Source of the DNA: Copromyces sp. CBS 386.78
Taxonomy: Eukaryota > Ascomycota > Sordariomycetes > Sordariales > Sordariaceae
DNA length: 64,000 bases
Reading direction: 5' to 3'
Assembly (NCBI GenBank): GCA_030685235.1
Contig: MU839128.1
Coordinates: 62,001-126,000, forward strand
Shown: piece by piece, positions 35,096-46,556 of the stretch
How the letters are laid out: each line of letters opens with the position of its first letter
Position numbering within the stretch: position 1 is the first letter of the stretch
Position numbers and translations under genes: made by a program
Notes under the pieces: model-generated
Seen by the model: only the letters and a program-made list of their open reading frames with translations
Databases searched by the model: none
What the model was told of the DNA's origin: nothing

Positions 35096-37025
35096 ATGTC
35101 GCAGCTCGCGAGCAGGGCTTCCAAGGGCCTCGGCCGGGTCGCCGTCAGGTCCAATGTCTCCCTTAGCGGCAGCCGGTCTGCCCGGTCATACTCCTCCAAA
35201 AACAATGTCAAGGGCAGCTTCAAGGGCCAGTTGACCGAGAGTGTCACGCAGCGCCTGGAGCGCGAGCAGGCCGAGCGCATCCGCATGGCCGCCTACCGTG
35301 ATTCGCGTGCTGGCTGGAACAACTTCTCTTTAAGTGGCCGTATGAAGTCCCCGTCAAAACCTTGGTTGACACGCCAGCAAGCTCCAGGCTAACCATACGA
35401 ATGCGCACGCAGTCCTCATCTTCACGGCCGGTCTGGGCTGGCTCGTGGGCACCCAGTATCCTAGGGGCGAGGTCTCTCCCGATTCTACCCTCCCTCTCGC
35501 CAAGACCACTCCCCCAAGACACGACACCGGCAAGGCCAACCTCGAGGCCGCCTGGGCCGACTTTGTGAAGATTGTCGGCGAAGAGAACGTCAGCACCGCC
35601 GGCTACGATCTTGAGGAGCACTCCAACTCGGACTGGTCCTCCCACCAGGCCGATGCCGCCCACAAGCCCTTCTGCATCGTCTACCCCTCCACCACCGAGG
35701 AGGTGTCCGAGATCATGAAGGTGTGCCACTCCCGCGTCATCCCCGTCGTCGGCTACAGCGGCGGCACCTCCATCGAGGGCCAATTCACCCCGACCCGCGG
35801 CGGCATCTGCGTCGACTTCCGCCGCATGAACAAGGTTCTGGCTCTGCACAAGGAGGATCTCGACGTGGTCGTCCAGCCCGCCGTCGGCTGGCAGGATCTC
35901 AACGAGGACCTGGCCAAGGACAACCTCTTCTTCCCTCCCGACCCGGGCCCGGGCGCCCAGATCGGCGGCATGGTCGGCACCGGCTGCAGCGGCACCAACG
36001 CCTACCGCTACGGCACCATGCGCGAGTGGGTTCTGTCCCTGACCGTCGTCCTCGCCGACGGCACCGTCATCAAGACCCGCCAGCGCCCGCGCAAGTCGTC
36101 CGCCGGCTACGACCTGACCAAGCTCTTCATCGGTTCCGAGGGCACCCTCGGTCTCGTCACCGAAGCCACCCTTAAGCTCACCGTCAAGCCTGCCTCCGAG
36201 TCCATCGCCGTCGCCAGCTTCAAGTCCATCCGCGAGGCCGCCTCCTGCGTCGCCTCCGTCGTCGCCAACGGTGTCCCCGTTGCCGCTGTTGAGATCCTCG
36301 ATGACGACCAGATGCGCATCATCAACCAGGCCGGCGTCACCACCCGCCAGTGGAAGGAGGCGCCCACCATCTTCTTCAAGTTCAGCGGCACCCCCACCGG
36401 CGTCAAGGAGCAGGTGGCCATTGTGCAGCAGCTCTCCAGGCAGACGGGCGGCCAGACGTTCGAGTTTGCCAAGGACAACGACGAGCAGGCCGAGCTTTGG
36501 AGCGCGCGCAAGGAGGCTCTGTGGAGCACCTTGAGCATCAAGAAGCCCGATGACCACATCTGGACCGGCGATGTCGCTGTGCCCATGAGCAGACTTCCCG
36601 ACATTATTGAGCTGACCAAGGACGACCTGAAGAAGAGTGGGCTCAAGAGCTCCATCGTCGGCCACGTCGGTGATGGCAACTTCCATATCCTCCTCCTCTA
36701 CAATGATGCCGAGAGGAAGTTGGCTGAGGACTGCGTCCACCGCATGGTGAAGCGCGCGGTGGAGATGGAGGGCACCGTTACTGGTGAGCACGGTGTCGGT
36801 CTCGTCAAGCGTGATTATCTCCCCCATGAGCTGGGTGAGACTACTGTTGATACCATGAGAAAGGTAAGGCTAAATCATTTCGGGTCTGAAAATCCAATCA
36901 GCCGCTAACTAAACCTCTTTTTTCACAAACAGATCAAGCAGGCTCTTGACCCCAAGTGCATCCTCAACTGCGACAAGGTTGTTCGCATGCAGAAGCCTGA
37001 GGCCGGTGAGGTTCAGGAGTGGTAA
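35096..37025 (+). CDS. D-lactate dehydrogenase (cytochrome), mitochondrial
   Basis: FAD enzyme oxidising D-lactate to pyruvate and passing electrons to cytochrome c, homologous to yeast Dld1. Exons 35096-35339, 35413-36863 and 36933-37025 give 595 residues. Intron 1 (GTATGA...GGCTAAC...CGCAG) and intron 2 (GTAAGG...CTAAC...ACAG) both keep frame. Residues 1-40 are Arg/Ser-rich without acidic residues (MSQLASRASKGLGRVAV...), a mitochondrial presequence, followed by a single hydrophobic span at about 82-95 that should anchor it in the inner membrane. The FAD-binding domain (about 165-345) shows VGYSGGTSIEGQF, the PDPGPGAQIGGMVGTGCSGTN stretch and GSEGTLGLVTEATL. The C-terminal FAD-oxidase domain has GHVGDGNFH and TGEHGVG, with the family-typical ending ALDPKCILNCDKV. 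The assignment to D-lactate rather than another 2-hydroxy acid rests on family similarity. Confidence 0.94.
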
Positions 37026-37400
37026 GAAGACTTTGGATATTCAGGCTCGACTATGGCGGTGTGTGTATAAAGCGGCGTGGTTTGATAAAAAGGTGGCTTG
37101 TACGGTTTTAGAGCAGTTTCCTGTTTATACCCTGATATTCTTATTGCCGCTTTCTCCTAGAACTGTTCATCACTCTTTCAGTACCTATAACTAGACAGAT
37201 ACTACACTTCACGTACCTATCTATACCTCACTAAACGCAGTCAGGAGCGCAAAATTTTCGCAACTGTAAATAGTCGTATTCATCACTTCATCATCCCTCG
37301 TTTTCTTCATGACATCATTTCCCTTACACCTTAACCCCGGCCGCTGATAAACCTTCCGGTCCCCTTTCCCTCAAAGAGAATACATTCCAACACGCTCGCT
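37026..37400. other. Convergent 3' region
   Basis: 375 bases between the stops of two converging genes; A/T-richer than the coding flanks and carrying both 3' untranslated regions. No gene or hairpin of note. Confidence 0.5.
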
Positions 37401-38500
37401 TTACTTCAAGTACTTGCCAGCAATGTTCAACAACCCACCAAGCCCGCTCGAGCTCTCCTGCGTCTGCGTCTGCGACGAGCTCGTCTGCTGAGTGCCCTGG
37501 CTCTTGAGGTACATCTTGAGCGCCATCTCGCCCGCCTTCATCACCACGCTCTGCTTGTCCGTGCCCTCCGACACCTTACCGGCCGACGCCTGCTGGTCGA
37601 ACAGCTTGGAGGCCTGCGACATGGCCAGGCCGATGAAGGCGCTCTGCGACTGCGACTGCGAACTCGAGAAGGATCCCGAGGTAAACAGCTTGAGCGCTTG
37701 CAGGGCCGCGGCGCTGCCCATTCCCGAAGAGGTCGCCTCGGGCGTTTCGGAGGTGGGCGAGAAGGCGGAGGAGGAGTAGAAGGTTTTGTGGGCGCGGACT
37801 GCTTCTGTTTTTGGGGGGTGAGGTCGTTAGCGATACAGGCATGCTATGACGAGCCCGAAGATGGATTGGATGGACCATGGACTGGTGGGGGGGAAGGAAG
37901 GGGAAGAAGACTGGGGGAGCGCAGGCGCATGGAGAAAAATGCTACTAACCATCCTCATCAATATCCTCCTCAGCAACCTGCTGCTTCTTGGAGCTGAGGC
38001 TGCTTAGGATGCTCGAGAAGAAGCTCTCGTCCTCTTCGGCGTGGTTGGCCGCGTGGTTGGCCGCGCCGCGGAAGTCATCGTCCTCCTCGAAGGCATAGCC
38101 GCCGCCAGCAGGGTAAGCGCCGCCGTGTGCGACTGCAATAGGTATGCGCATGTTAGAAAGCGCAATAACACCAATGAAACAACTTGGGTAGGGCATGTGG
38201 ATGTTACGTACAGTCACCGCCGCCAGACGGGAATTGTCCGCCAGAGTATTGCTGCTGCTGCTGTTGATGTCCGCCGGTGTATTGTTGGCCTGAGAACTGG
38301 TTGCCTATGAATAGAGGAAGCGCAAGTTAGAATCATGTATCATGTCGCCGCGCGCAGGTTAGGTTCCAAGGAGGAGTCCAAGAAGAAGGGTGGTGGGTAA
38401 CAAAGCTGGAAGCGGGAGATCTGAACTTACCCTGCTGCTTCTTGTCGTCATCGTCATCACCAGTGACCTTGTCAACAACCTTGCTGATGAATCTGTCCAT
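37401..38500 (-). CDS. DUF7721-like fungal protein (so-called beta-flanking type)
   Basis: Four exons, 38500-38431, 38304-38212, 38132-37950 and 37804-37401, join in phase to 249 residues. Donors are GTAAGT, GTACGT, GTTAGT and CAG/TAG acceptors; introns 2 and 3 have CTAAC branch sites. The N-terminus is MDRFISKVVDKVTGDDDDDK, then a Gln/Gly-rich linker (GNQFSGQQYTGGHQQQQQQY), an acidic middle with the repeated NHA segment, and SSILSSLSSKKQQ. The C-terminal ~110 residues contain GSAAALQALKLFTSG, FIGLAMSQASKLFDQQ and GEMALKMYLKSQG, which I recognise from a widespread fungal family annotated as DUF7721 or beta-flanking protein, function unknown. It converges on the dehydrogenase gene. Exon boundaries are well supported; the role is unknown. 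Confidence 0.87.
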
Positions 38501-39197
38501 TGTGTCTGGTTTTTGTGTATGTCTCAAGATAGGCTGATGCAGAAGTGTGTATGGTGTATGGTGTATGTGCCTGACAGGAAATGCAAGACAAGATGTAGAC
38601 GTTGGGAAAAAGGTGGAGAGAAGAGCTGGAGAAAGAAGGGGACCTGCTTCCTGGCAGCTGGCTGTACGTAGTACATCGATAAGCTCAACGCTCGGTACCC
38701 AACAACCTGCACGTCAATGTAGGCACAGGGTACAGATTGCAGTGCCTCTCTGAAGGTCACCTCAAGCAAAGCAAGGTAAGGTATCAACGCAAGATGAGAT
38801 CAATTTCCGTCCATGTCAACCCAACTGGACTGTTATGACTGTTAAAGCGGGCGGCCTGTATGTAACATTTCCCGCCATCTCCTCATCGTCGCCCTCCTGA
38901 CCTTTCTGTGCTCCCCATCCTTCTTCGCCTCCTTGACCCTTTCTCCCCGCCAGGCCCGTCAGCAAATGGAGCATTGAGCTGATGGATGGTCTAGATGTGG
39001 TAACGCAGTAACGTAGCCAGTCCGTGAATCTTCGGATCAACTCGAACTCGAACAATCCATATTCCTGACCGGCCCAAGGAAAAGGCCAAACGGTTCGTTT
39101 CTTGTCCGTCCGGTTACCTCCTATCTTCCCCGGGGGATTTTACCCCTCGAGCTCTTTGGGCTCTGGGCTCTGGAGCTGTAGACGTGTCCAAAAGGTA

Positions 39198-39227
39198 CCT
39201 GACCTGACCTGACCTGACCTGACCTGA
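39198..39227. repeat. CCTGA microsatellite, six perfect units
   Basis: Six exact tandem copies of the pentamer CCTGA, directly followed by TGA. Lies between genes, about 700 bases upstream of the DUF7721-like start codon. Confidence 0.95.
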
Positions 39228-40794
39228 TGAGCTCCCAGGTAGCTAGCTCTAATACGACTCAAGCATGACGTTTCTGCGGGGTAGCAGTGGGCGGTGCAAT
39301 CATCGCTTATCCCCCCCCTTATCGCGCTTATCGATAGGAGGAGAGCCGTTCGTCCAAGAACACCCAAGTGGATGGAAGCTGGGCGGCACGAACGCTGAGA
39401 CGGTTCGGCTGGGTGCGGGCGAGTCTGGGCGCTGGGCCGCTGGGCGCTGGAGACTGGAGAGAAAAGCTGAACCCGAAACCCCCCTCCCTTCTCAGAGTCT
39501 CAGGACCTCAGGCGCTTCTAAATACAATCTAGCCCTGGTATGTTTGTTAGTTTGGTACAAAAAACGCCCAGTTCTACCTTTCGAGCTACTGAGAGTGAAA
39601 AAGTATTCGGGCTTCGAGCGGATGGGTGCTATAGGAGACTACCTTCTTATATCTTCCTTCCTAAAGGGCCTTAAGAAGAGACGGAGAGAGGCATAAGAGG
39701 CTTCTGTAGCGTTTTATACCCTGGTCACAATGTCAGTGCCTTCAAACGAAAGCCAGAAGAAGGCCAATGAGAGCTCAATTTCTCCCCTGTTCGACCCATG
39801 TTCGAAGAACCAAACTAACAAACAAACCAGTCTTATATTGTACTAATATCTCGTCGCTTTTGGAAGCGGTTAAGCAGGTACCCAACCACCCTCAAAGGCA
39901 AGCAGGGTCTCCGTTGTGCTTGAACCTAAACCCTTCATACAGTTTTTCGGCTCGGTCGCCAGCGATTCCGTTTGGCTCGGCCAGGTCGTCCGTCCCATCC
40001 CTCTTCTTGAGTCTTGACCCTTTGATAACTCTAACACACAAGTCAAGCCACCGTGATACGTAGTGACGCTAGAACGGTATCGCTCGTGGAACACCGACGG
40101 GCATCAACCCGTTGAATCAAACTCCATTTGGCGGTTTGCATCCTTTTCCACGGGAACGAGTGCCAGTCGCAGGGCGAATCGATAAAGTATGGGCGAAGAC
40201 GTTCTGTGGATCTCGGACGTATCCTCGCTGGGTTGGATTCCTTGCCCGTCTCTTGCCCATTTCTTGCCCGTCTGCTTACCGTCGCGTGCTTCAGCCTTGA
40301 CCTCAGTTTGACCTGCTCCTCCGTAAATAAGCTTGTTGCTGGGAACTTAAAGTCCCTCCTGGGATCATGAATTGATCTTTCTCGTGATCTTCGTCATCCC
40401 TGTTGGTAAAGTCCCATCATCTGCCCATCGAGAATCCTATGAATTCCTCAAATGCAGCGTACCTCAGCCGCATACGGCTACCTAAGGTGTCGGTCGAACA
40501 GCGCTCCAAGACCGGCAATCACCATCTCACTGTAACAATATGACGTTGGGCCCGGCATTAGCAGCCCGTTTGATAACCAAAAAGCCTTAGTACCAGCAGG
40601 TGTGGCAGCGGTAGCTCATCATCATTCAAATGCACCCGTTTAACATGGTGGTATAGTAACCCCTTTCTCTCGTGTACGCCCTTTCTTTCCGTTCATCGCT
40701 TGGTAAAAACTCACTCGCCGGCGTGGGCGGCGTGAACAATTCCTTTCTCACCCATCCAAAGCCAAACCAAACCGGTTCCCGATGATATCCATCC

Positions 40795-40814
40795 AAAAAA
40801 AAAAAAAAAAAAAA
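40795..40814. repeat. Poly(A) run of 20
   Basis: Twenty consecutive A on the plus strand, equivalently T20 on the wc-2 sense strand, about 500 bases beyond the wc-2 stop codon. A simple homopolymer; there is no LINE-like sequence before it. Confidence 0.95.
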
Positions 40815-41316
40815 GTGCGTCTCGAAACGATGCCGGTTTTTTTTTCTCCCGATCTGCTGCTCATCGTACCATGCACTCCGGCTCTTCCTAGGCACGTCCC
40901 GGGACGGCCCACAAAGCTAAGCTGCGCATGTCAGGGCAAGGACTGCTCCGAACCAGGCAGCGCGGAATCGGTGCCGTTCTGCTTCGTTGGTCCCGTCCCT
41001 TTCCTCATGCACCCGCGCGCCCCGGCACACCTTTTTGCCTTGTCTAGTCTCTCCTCCCTTCCTTCCAAAACCCACAGCAAGGAATGTCCGATAACATGTC
41101 TAACCCCGCTTCAGTCGTAGTTTCTCTTCTTCGTTCTTCTATAAACTCGGTCTTTTTCTTTTTCTCAACCTAAAGGGCAAATGCGCCGACCGGTTGTTGC
41201 GGTGCGGGATCTTGGACGAATGTCGAGATTATGTTAAGAGCGGTTTCGAATTTTGTTGCGTATATATATAGCCGCGTGGAAAATTCGTGACGATATCATT
41301 GCGCATCTTCATCGCA

Positions 41317-43113
41317 TTATCCCATATTATCGCCCATGGGTGTATGGCTGTCGTTGTGACCGCCCATACCTCCGCCGCCGTTGTTATTGTTGGCGTTCTT
41401 CTTCTTCTCTTTCTTCGCCCAGCGAAGACCGCATGCGTTACAGAGTGTCTTGGGTCCACTGGGGCCTTTTCGCCATTCGGGGGAATCGAGCGTACCTGTT
41501 TCAGCATCCTTGTCAGCGACTGAAAGTCACGAAGAAGCTATTTCGGGAGAGGGGTGAGCCCGGGGGGTGGGGGGAGGATAAGAGGGGAGGGTGGTAATTA
41601 CCGCAGTCGGTGCACACGTATTCCTCTGCAACTTTCATCTTCTTCTTCTTCTCTCCCGTCCGGGGATCTCGGTCTAGTGGGATCGCAATTCCCGCATCAC
41701 CCTTAATAAGCGTCGGGCTGGCGTTGCCCGTTGTAATACCATGACTTCTTTCACCCTCCTGATATTTCAGCCCTGTAAGCATTTCAATCGTGTCTGCGTG
41801 ATTACCCTCATAACGTAACATCTTTTCGCGTATAGAGTCCGGCCGGCTTCCCGCAATGCCCTCCAGGTTTTCCCGCGTCAGCGCAATGTTGAGCGACGAC
41901 GCCGGCTGGCTAGGTGGCGGCATCATAACGTCGGCTTGGGCATTCATGGGGATGTAGAAAGGCGTCATTCCCAGCTGGGTCGTGGTATCGTCCGACGGCG
42001 TAACATCAGATCGTCCCTCCTGGCTCATCCGCCATGTCCTCTGCGACTCTTCTTGCTCCTCCTGCTCTTCTCTGCGCAGCTCGGCAATCCTGCGCTTCAG
42101 TCTCTCGTTCTCGATCTTGTGCTCCAGGAAGGAATCCAACAGACCCGCGTTCTTGGTTGGGTAGGGCCTAGCCATCATGAAAACGGCCTGGCAGAAGGGC
42201 GACTGGTTTTGCGGATTGGGTGCAAACTTGGCGGCGGCGATGTGCGCATGACCGACAGTCTCGAAAATGGTCCAGTTTCCATCCTTTTTCCGGAACCGGT
42301 AGAATAGTCGCAATTGGGATCCCGTCGCAATGGCTTCGTGCATCTCCGCGGTGAAGACCCCGACGTCATCTGGGTGGATCAGGTCCCTGAGGAACAGGTC
42401 AATGATTTCGGACGGCTTATAGCCGGTCAGGGGCTCTACACTGGGCGAGACATGCTTTATCCGGCCGTTGGCATCCAGAATGTGTTCCCAGTCCTGGAGC
42501 TCTTCGACGACTTTGGCGGGCCAATTGCGACGCTTGGTGAATTCGGTCAGGGTGCTTCCGCCGCCCGACGAAGGGCCGGCCGAGGGTCCTGAGGTGGTGG
42601 TGGTAGGCGTGGCGATCATCGGTCCGGCGCTGGGCATGCTGGTCGCAATAACGTCGTCGGGGGAAAATAGCTGGTCGGGGGCCCCGTGACCGCCGCGCAC
42701 CCCAACGTGACTTGGCCCTGCAGGTAACGCAGGGAGGGGTGGCTGGACCGAGACCGGGGTGAAGGGGCTTGACATGGAACCGCCGACATCGAGACTCATC
42801 GACATTCCGTCAAACCCAGGAAACACCGAAGTGTCCAGAAGCGACATCATGTCCTGTGGGTCAGAAGTCATCTGCAGCTTGAAGGCCGATCAATCGGCCT
42901 ATCGTTAGCTTGAAAGTCATTTTCGTCCAGCATATGTAAGAACATCATGGGGAAATGAAAGAAAAATGCTGCTTGCTGCTGCTTGCTGCGCACCTGCGAG
43001 GCTGACATGCCGGTTCCCATGCCCGTTCCCATGCCGGGTCCCATGCCGGATCCCATCCCCATGGCTCCAAAGCCATACATGCTGGATCCGGGTGGAGGCT
43101 GTCCGTGAGACAT
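41317..43113 (-). CDS. wc-2: White collar 2, PAS/GATA zinc-finger transcription factor
   Basis: Partner of WC-1 in the White Collar Complex, which binds GATC-type light-response elements, drives blue-light induction and activates frq in the circadian clock; nuclear. Exons 43113-42994, 42871-41602 and 41495-41317 join in phase to 522 residues (N. crassa WC-2 is about 530). The N-terminus is the Met/Gly repeat region after [11 protein letters not shown]. One PAS domain spans about 165-275 ([37 protein letters not shown]), needed for heterodimerisation with WC-1. A charged coiled coil follows (about 288-318), then a basic stretch [12 protein letters not shown] and a single C-terminal GATA finger: Cys460, 463, 482, 485, i.e. 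C-X2-C-X18-C-X2-C, split by intron 2. The tail is Asn/Gly-rich. Introns: 42993-42872 (GTGCGC...CAG) and 41601-41496 (GTAATT...CAG). Confidence 0.97.
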
Positions 43114-44957
43114 TGTTCTGGTGGTTGTAGTAGTGTAGGTAGTAGTGGTGAGGCGGCGAGATGGCGGCAATCTGACAATTGCAGGTGTTGACGGCGGCGG
43201 CGCATCGAAGAAAACCACCGTTTTCTTTTTCTTTTTCTTTCTTTCTTTTTTTCTTCTTGTTTTTTGCGAAGGGGGAGGTGGGAAGTATTGGCGGCTGCTG
43301 CTGTTCAATGTTGCCGCTGCTGCTCGTTGCGGCTGCTGCGTGGTTCCTGGTGGTTCCTGACTTTTCGGCGGTGGAGGAGCTGCTGAAGGAGCCCGCTTTG
43401 GATGGACTACCAACAGCAACACAAGCGCGCAACTCGTTGAGGTTTGGTTAGGTTAGTCCCCCATGCGATATTGCTGGATTGTTTTCTGCATCTGACTGCC
43501 GTGTCGCGCCGTATTTGAAGGATGGGGTACGGGGCGATATTCCAGTCAGTCCCAGTCACGTTGCTTTTGATGGCGGCGTTGTGCTGTGGAGGACCTTGTA
43601 GTCGGTGCTTTTGGTGGATTGGATTCAGGACTGCATTCAGAACTGGACTCAGGCCGAAATGCAGCAGATATCGTAATAAAGGTGAAGTGCTGCGAGAACA
43701 AGTCGACGTCTGTTTTGGACGTCCAAAAACCGCGGGGCAGCAGCAAACAAAAGAAAAAAGGCAAAGGGTGTTGTCGATCAGAGAAATGAACAAGCCCGGT
43801 AAGGATGGTACGTAGCGGGGGGGTGGGCGTGTGATGATGACCTGGACCTGGAGGAATGGCGCCCTTGACGAGAAGGGATGGGATTTCTGGGATGGCAGAT
43901 GGGAATCTTGAACTGAGCCCCCCAAAGTCCCCTCTTTCAGACTCTCAACACCTTGTTGCTTTGCTGGTGCCGTGGTGGTGGAATGCTATGGTCGTGCAGT
44001 GGCTCTCGCTTCGAGGGGTCGTAGTGGTTACAGCAGGAAACTTGGTTGTTACCAACCTGCTAGGTATTACCGCCAATCCAATCTGCTTGCTCTGCCGTGC
44101 CGTGTCGTGGTACTTTGTAGGCCTGGCGTGGCTTGAGGTTGTTGCGCAGTGAGGAGCTAGGTACGAGGTACATATTGAAGAAAGAAGCGGTGGCATTGGG
44201 CGACAGGGTCCAACAGACAACCAAGATATTGTCACTGCTGTCAGTCTTGATAGGCCGAGCTGGTCAGCTGTTATGGCACCATGCGGCCTGTTTCCACTAG
44301 TTACGTTTTAGACGTCGTAGTTGAGATGGATGAACTCGGACCAAAAGCGGGAGGGAGATATGCAACTCGAACCGAGCAAAGTACATACATACAACCCAAC
44401 ACAACATACACAACAACCGCCTTTGTTGGCCCTGGACAGCTGGCTGCTGCTGCTGGGTGGGAAGGATGAAGGATTGGTGATCCGGATGTCGGGATGGTTG
44501 GTAGGGCCTCTCTTTTGGGGGGGACGGGAGATGCGGAAGATACAGGACCCCAAAGTCGGCCCAAGGTAGGTACCGCAACCAAGTAAAATCTCAGGGACTT
44601 TTCCGAAATCGAGGGAAAAGCCAAGGAACCGGGAACGGCACCGTTCGAGCTACCGTTCGTTGTTACTCGTCACTCGTCTCTCAGCCACTTCAGATTGCCC
44701 GTCTGCTCCCTGTAAGATGTAAGAAACGTAGAAACTTACGTATTGGTATCCCGAGTCGGGGTCCACGTTGTGAGGTACCTTTTTTACCTCTTTGACATAC
44801 GTATGGATTCAGACAGGGAGCACAGTTTGAATTACACGTCCTTGCAAGCACACGAGTCATGGAAGAAGAAGGGGTTGCGGCGTTCTTTGTGATACCTACC
44901 TCGGCTTCCGTCAGCGAGATCCAAGAACCGGTACGCACGAAGTCTCTGGTTCAATGG
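43114..44957 (-). promoter_or_regulatory. wc-2 upstream region
   Basis: About 1.85 kb of ordinary composition between the wc-2 start codon and the first transposon sequence. On the wc-2 sense strand it includes a long purine tract (43,265-43,221) close to the start codon, probably within the leader. Frames in this interval are short or low-complexity and none resembles a protein. It ends abruptly in the MITE fragment and RIP-mutated DNA, so the whole promoter must fit here unless it crosses heterochromatin. Confidence 0.45.
43221..43265. repeat. Pyrimidine (plus) / purine (wc-2 sense) tract
   Basis: Forty-five bases almost entirely T with interspersed C on the plus strand (TTTTC, TTTC and TTC units), interrupted by one G. 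On the wc-2 sense strand it is an A/G tract about 110-150 bases before the ATG, probably in the 5' leader. Confidence 0.8.
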
Positions 44958-44959
44958 TA

Positions 44960-45033
44960 CCGCTTTTTCTCATTCAACCGGGTTTTATCCCCACCTGTCG
45001 CGACCAATTATGTCGCTTGCTGAGGCCTGTATG
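44960..45033. mobile_element. Truncated second copy of the 15.66-kb MITE
   Basis: The 74 bases match 15,660-15,733 with a single mismatch (A for C at about position 33 of the element), and the preceding dinucleotide is TA as in the intact copy. After ...GAGGCCTGTATG the two copies diverge completely. Here the sequence passes into the A/T-rich retroelement cluster, so the right half has been displaced or lost by an insertion rather than by gradual decay. Confidence 0.85.
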
Positions 45034-46556
45034 TATCAGATTGTAGGGTGGAGATCTCGACCAGATAAGGCGAGTCCCAGTCACCTAATTAAGGTCTTGG
45101 CATTTCCGGGATATCCGAATACCCCCCAGACCTTCTGGAGCGGATTAATTATATAGCCAGTTTTTAGATAGTTCAATCAACTAGATCACATACTAGTAAA
45201 TCTAATAATTAATAGTCTAATACGCGTATTACCTATTAATACAACGATTAATATTAATTAATAGTCAATAATTAACTAAACTATTACGATATCTCTTTCA
45301 AAGATTAGTAATAATACTAAAGAGAATATTGCCTATTTTAAAGATAGCGATAACTGGATCCGCTGGGAGCTTATACTTTAGTTAAAGTGTAATTCGGATA
45401 CCCTTAAAGAATGGATCTAAAGTAAGATCGAGAGATTTACAGTACCGAAATAGCCTAATCCCAATTAATACCCTATTATTAAAAAAGTAAAAGCGCGGAT
45501 TAAAGTTATTAAAATCGAATTCAATAATTTTAATAATAGAACTATCGTCCAAACTAATTTAAACGAAGCAATTTAAAGAATAGGAATTCCTCCTACCGAA
45601 ATTAGAAAATATAACGAAATAATTTTCGATACCCTCGTTACCGAAGCGGATCTATTCAATAAAGAGCTCTTTAAATTGGAATTTACTCTTTATCCTAATA
45701 ATAAAAAGGATTAAAAAGAGTTCGTAGTTGGCGATAAGGCCGTACGTACTTGGATGAAATTGTTAATTAACTACGGCTTATAAGATAGTACTATAAAGGA
45801 GGAGTAGGAGATTAACGAATAGTATAAAAAATTTAAAACTATAATTAATTATAAGGGAGTCGATAAATAAATTAAAGTTCGGAAGTAATATTAGGAAGCT
45901 ATTATTATACTTACGAAAGAATTTAAGAATTAGGGTAATTAGCTTTAAACTTAGTTTACCGTTATAAATAACAATTAGATAATAAGTATTAGAAAAATTA
46001 AAGTCCCTAATTCTTAATATATTAATTTTATTAATATAATTAAAATTGTACGCTTTAAATAGTATAAAAGTATTTAGAAGTTTAATAAAGAGATAACTAT
46101 TAGGATTCTTACTTTTACGGAGGTATATAAGGATTTTAAGAAATATGGTATTAATTTTATAAGACGCAGGGTACTTCCTAAAGGAGGATATCGTAATACT
46201 TTTAGCGTTAGCGAGACTAATATTGAATTTAATAGTTAGAAATTTATATTTAGTGATAGCTACGAGAAAAATGCTTACAATAAGGATATTTATTAAGAAA
46301 GTAAGAATAAGAAGCCTACGGGCATTAGTCTTAAGGGTATTATATTTAGGAAAAGAAAATACTAATCGAATACGTTTAAATCTTAAATACGTAAGAAATT
46401 TGATTTCTTTATATATAGAATATACGAGAAATCCTTATACTCCTTCGAAAATTATTAGTATATTAATTTAAACGTTAAATTTAAAAAGGTTATTAAATTA
46501 AACCCTTATACCTATTATGTCGTTAAAGAAAATTTTGTAAAAGATTTATCATAGGG
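45034..46556 (+). mobile_element. TE-A: RIP-mutated retroelement 5' part with gag-like reading
   Basis: The first ~110 bases have normal composition and begin TATCAGATTG, possibly an LTR or leader; from about 45,140 the DNA becomes strongly A/T-rich. From about 45,290 one plus-strand frame, read through TAA/TAG stops, gives a long coherent protein-like text starting near DNWIRWELI and including DTLKEWI, PPTEIRKYNEIIFDTLV and GDKAVRTWMKLLINYGL. The W-x2-W and charged helical content suggest a gag protein, perhaps of a Ty1/copia element, but I could not find a zinc knuckle. The text runs into the TE-B LTR at 46,557, which cuts the element. The 82-codon open frame at 46,223-46,471 is a by-chance gap between stops. 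Confidence 0.5.

Larger units (their letters stand above)
38501..41316. promoter_or_regulatory. Upstream region of the DUF7721-like gene and 3' side of wc-2
   Basis: About 2.8 kb containing the promoter of the minus-strand gene to the left and the wc-2 3' untranslated region to the right. Only short non-conserved frames are present (longest 143 codons, plus, 39,265-39,696). It includes a six-copy CCTGA repeat and a 20-base A run listed separately. No further gene seen. Confidence 0.4.

Noticed and set aside
35723..36534. Arg/His-rich and Ser/Pro-rich plus-strand frames within the dehydrogenase
   Set aside because: Alternate frames of a confirmed coding exon.
35244..36827. 527-codon frame on the minus strand across the D-lactate dehydrogenase gene
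   Set aside because: Exactly antisense to a well-supported gene with strong C-ending codon bias, which removes stops from the opposite strand. The text is Gly/Ala/Val/Asp low complexity with no domain.
42868..43432. Minus-strand frames across wc-2 exon 1, intron 1 and leader
   Set aside because: They read through the GTGCGC...CAG intron and the purine tract; the spliced wc-2 model explains the region.
45900..46000. TTAGGG-like telomere motifs
   Set aside because: Single scattered occurrences, not tandem, inside a retroelement relic.
46223..46471. 82-codon open frame in A/T-rich DNA
   Set aside because: A chance gap between stops in RIP-mutated TE-A; composition is Ile/Leu/Asn/Arg-biased by base content.
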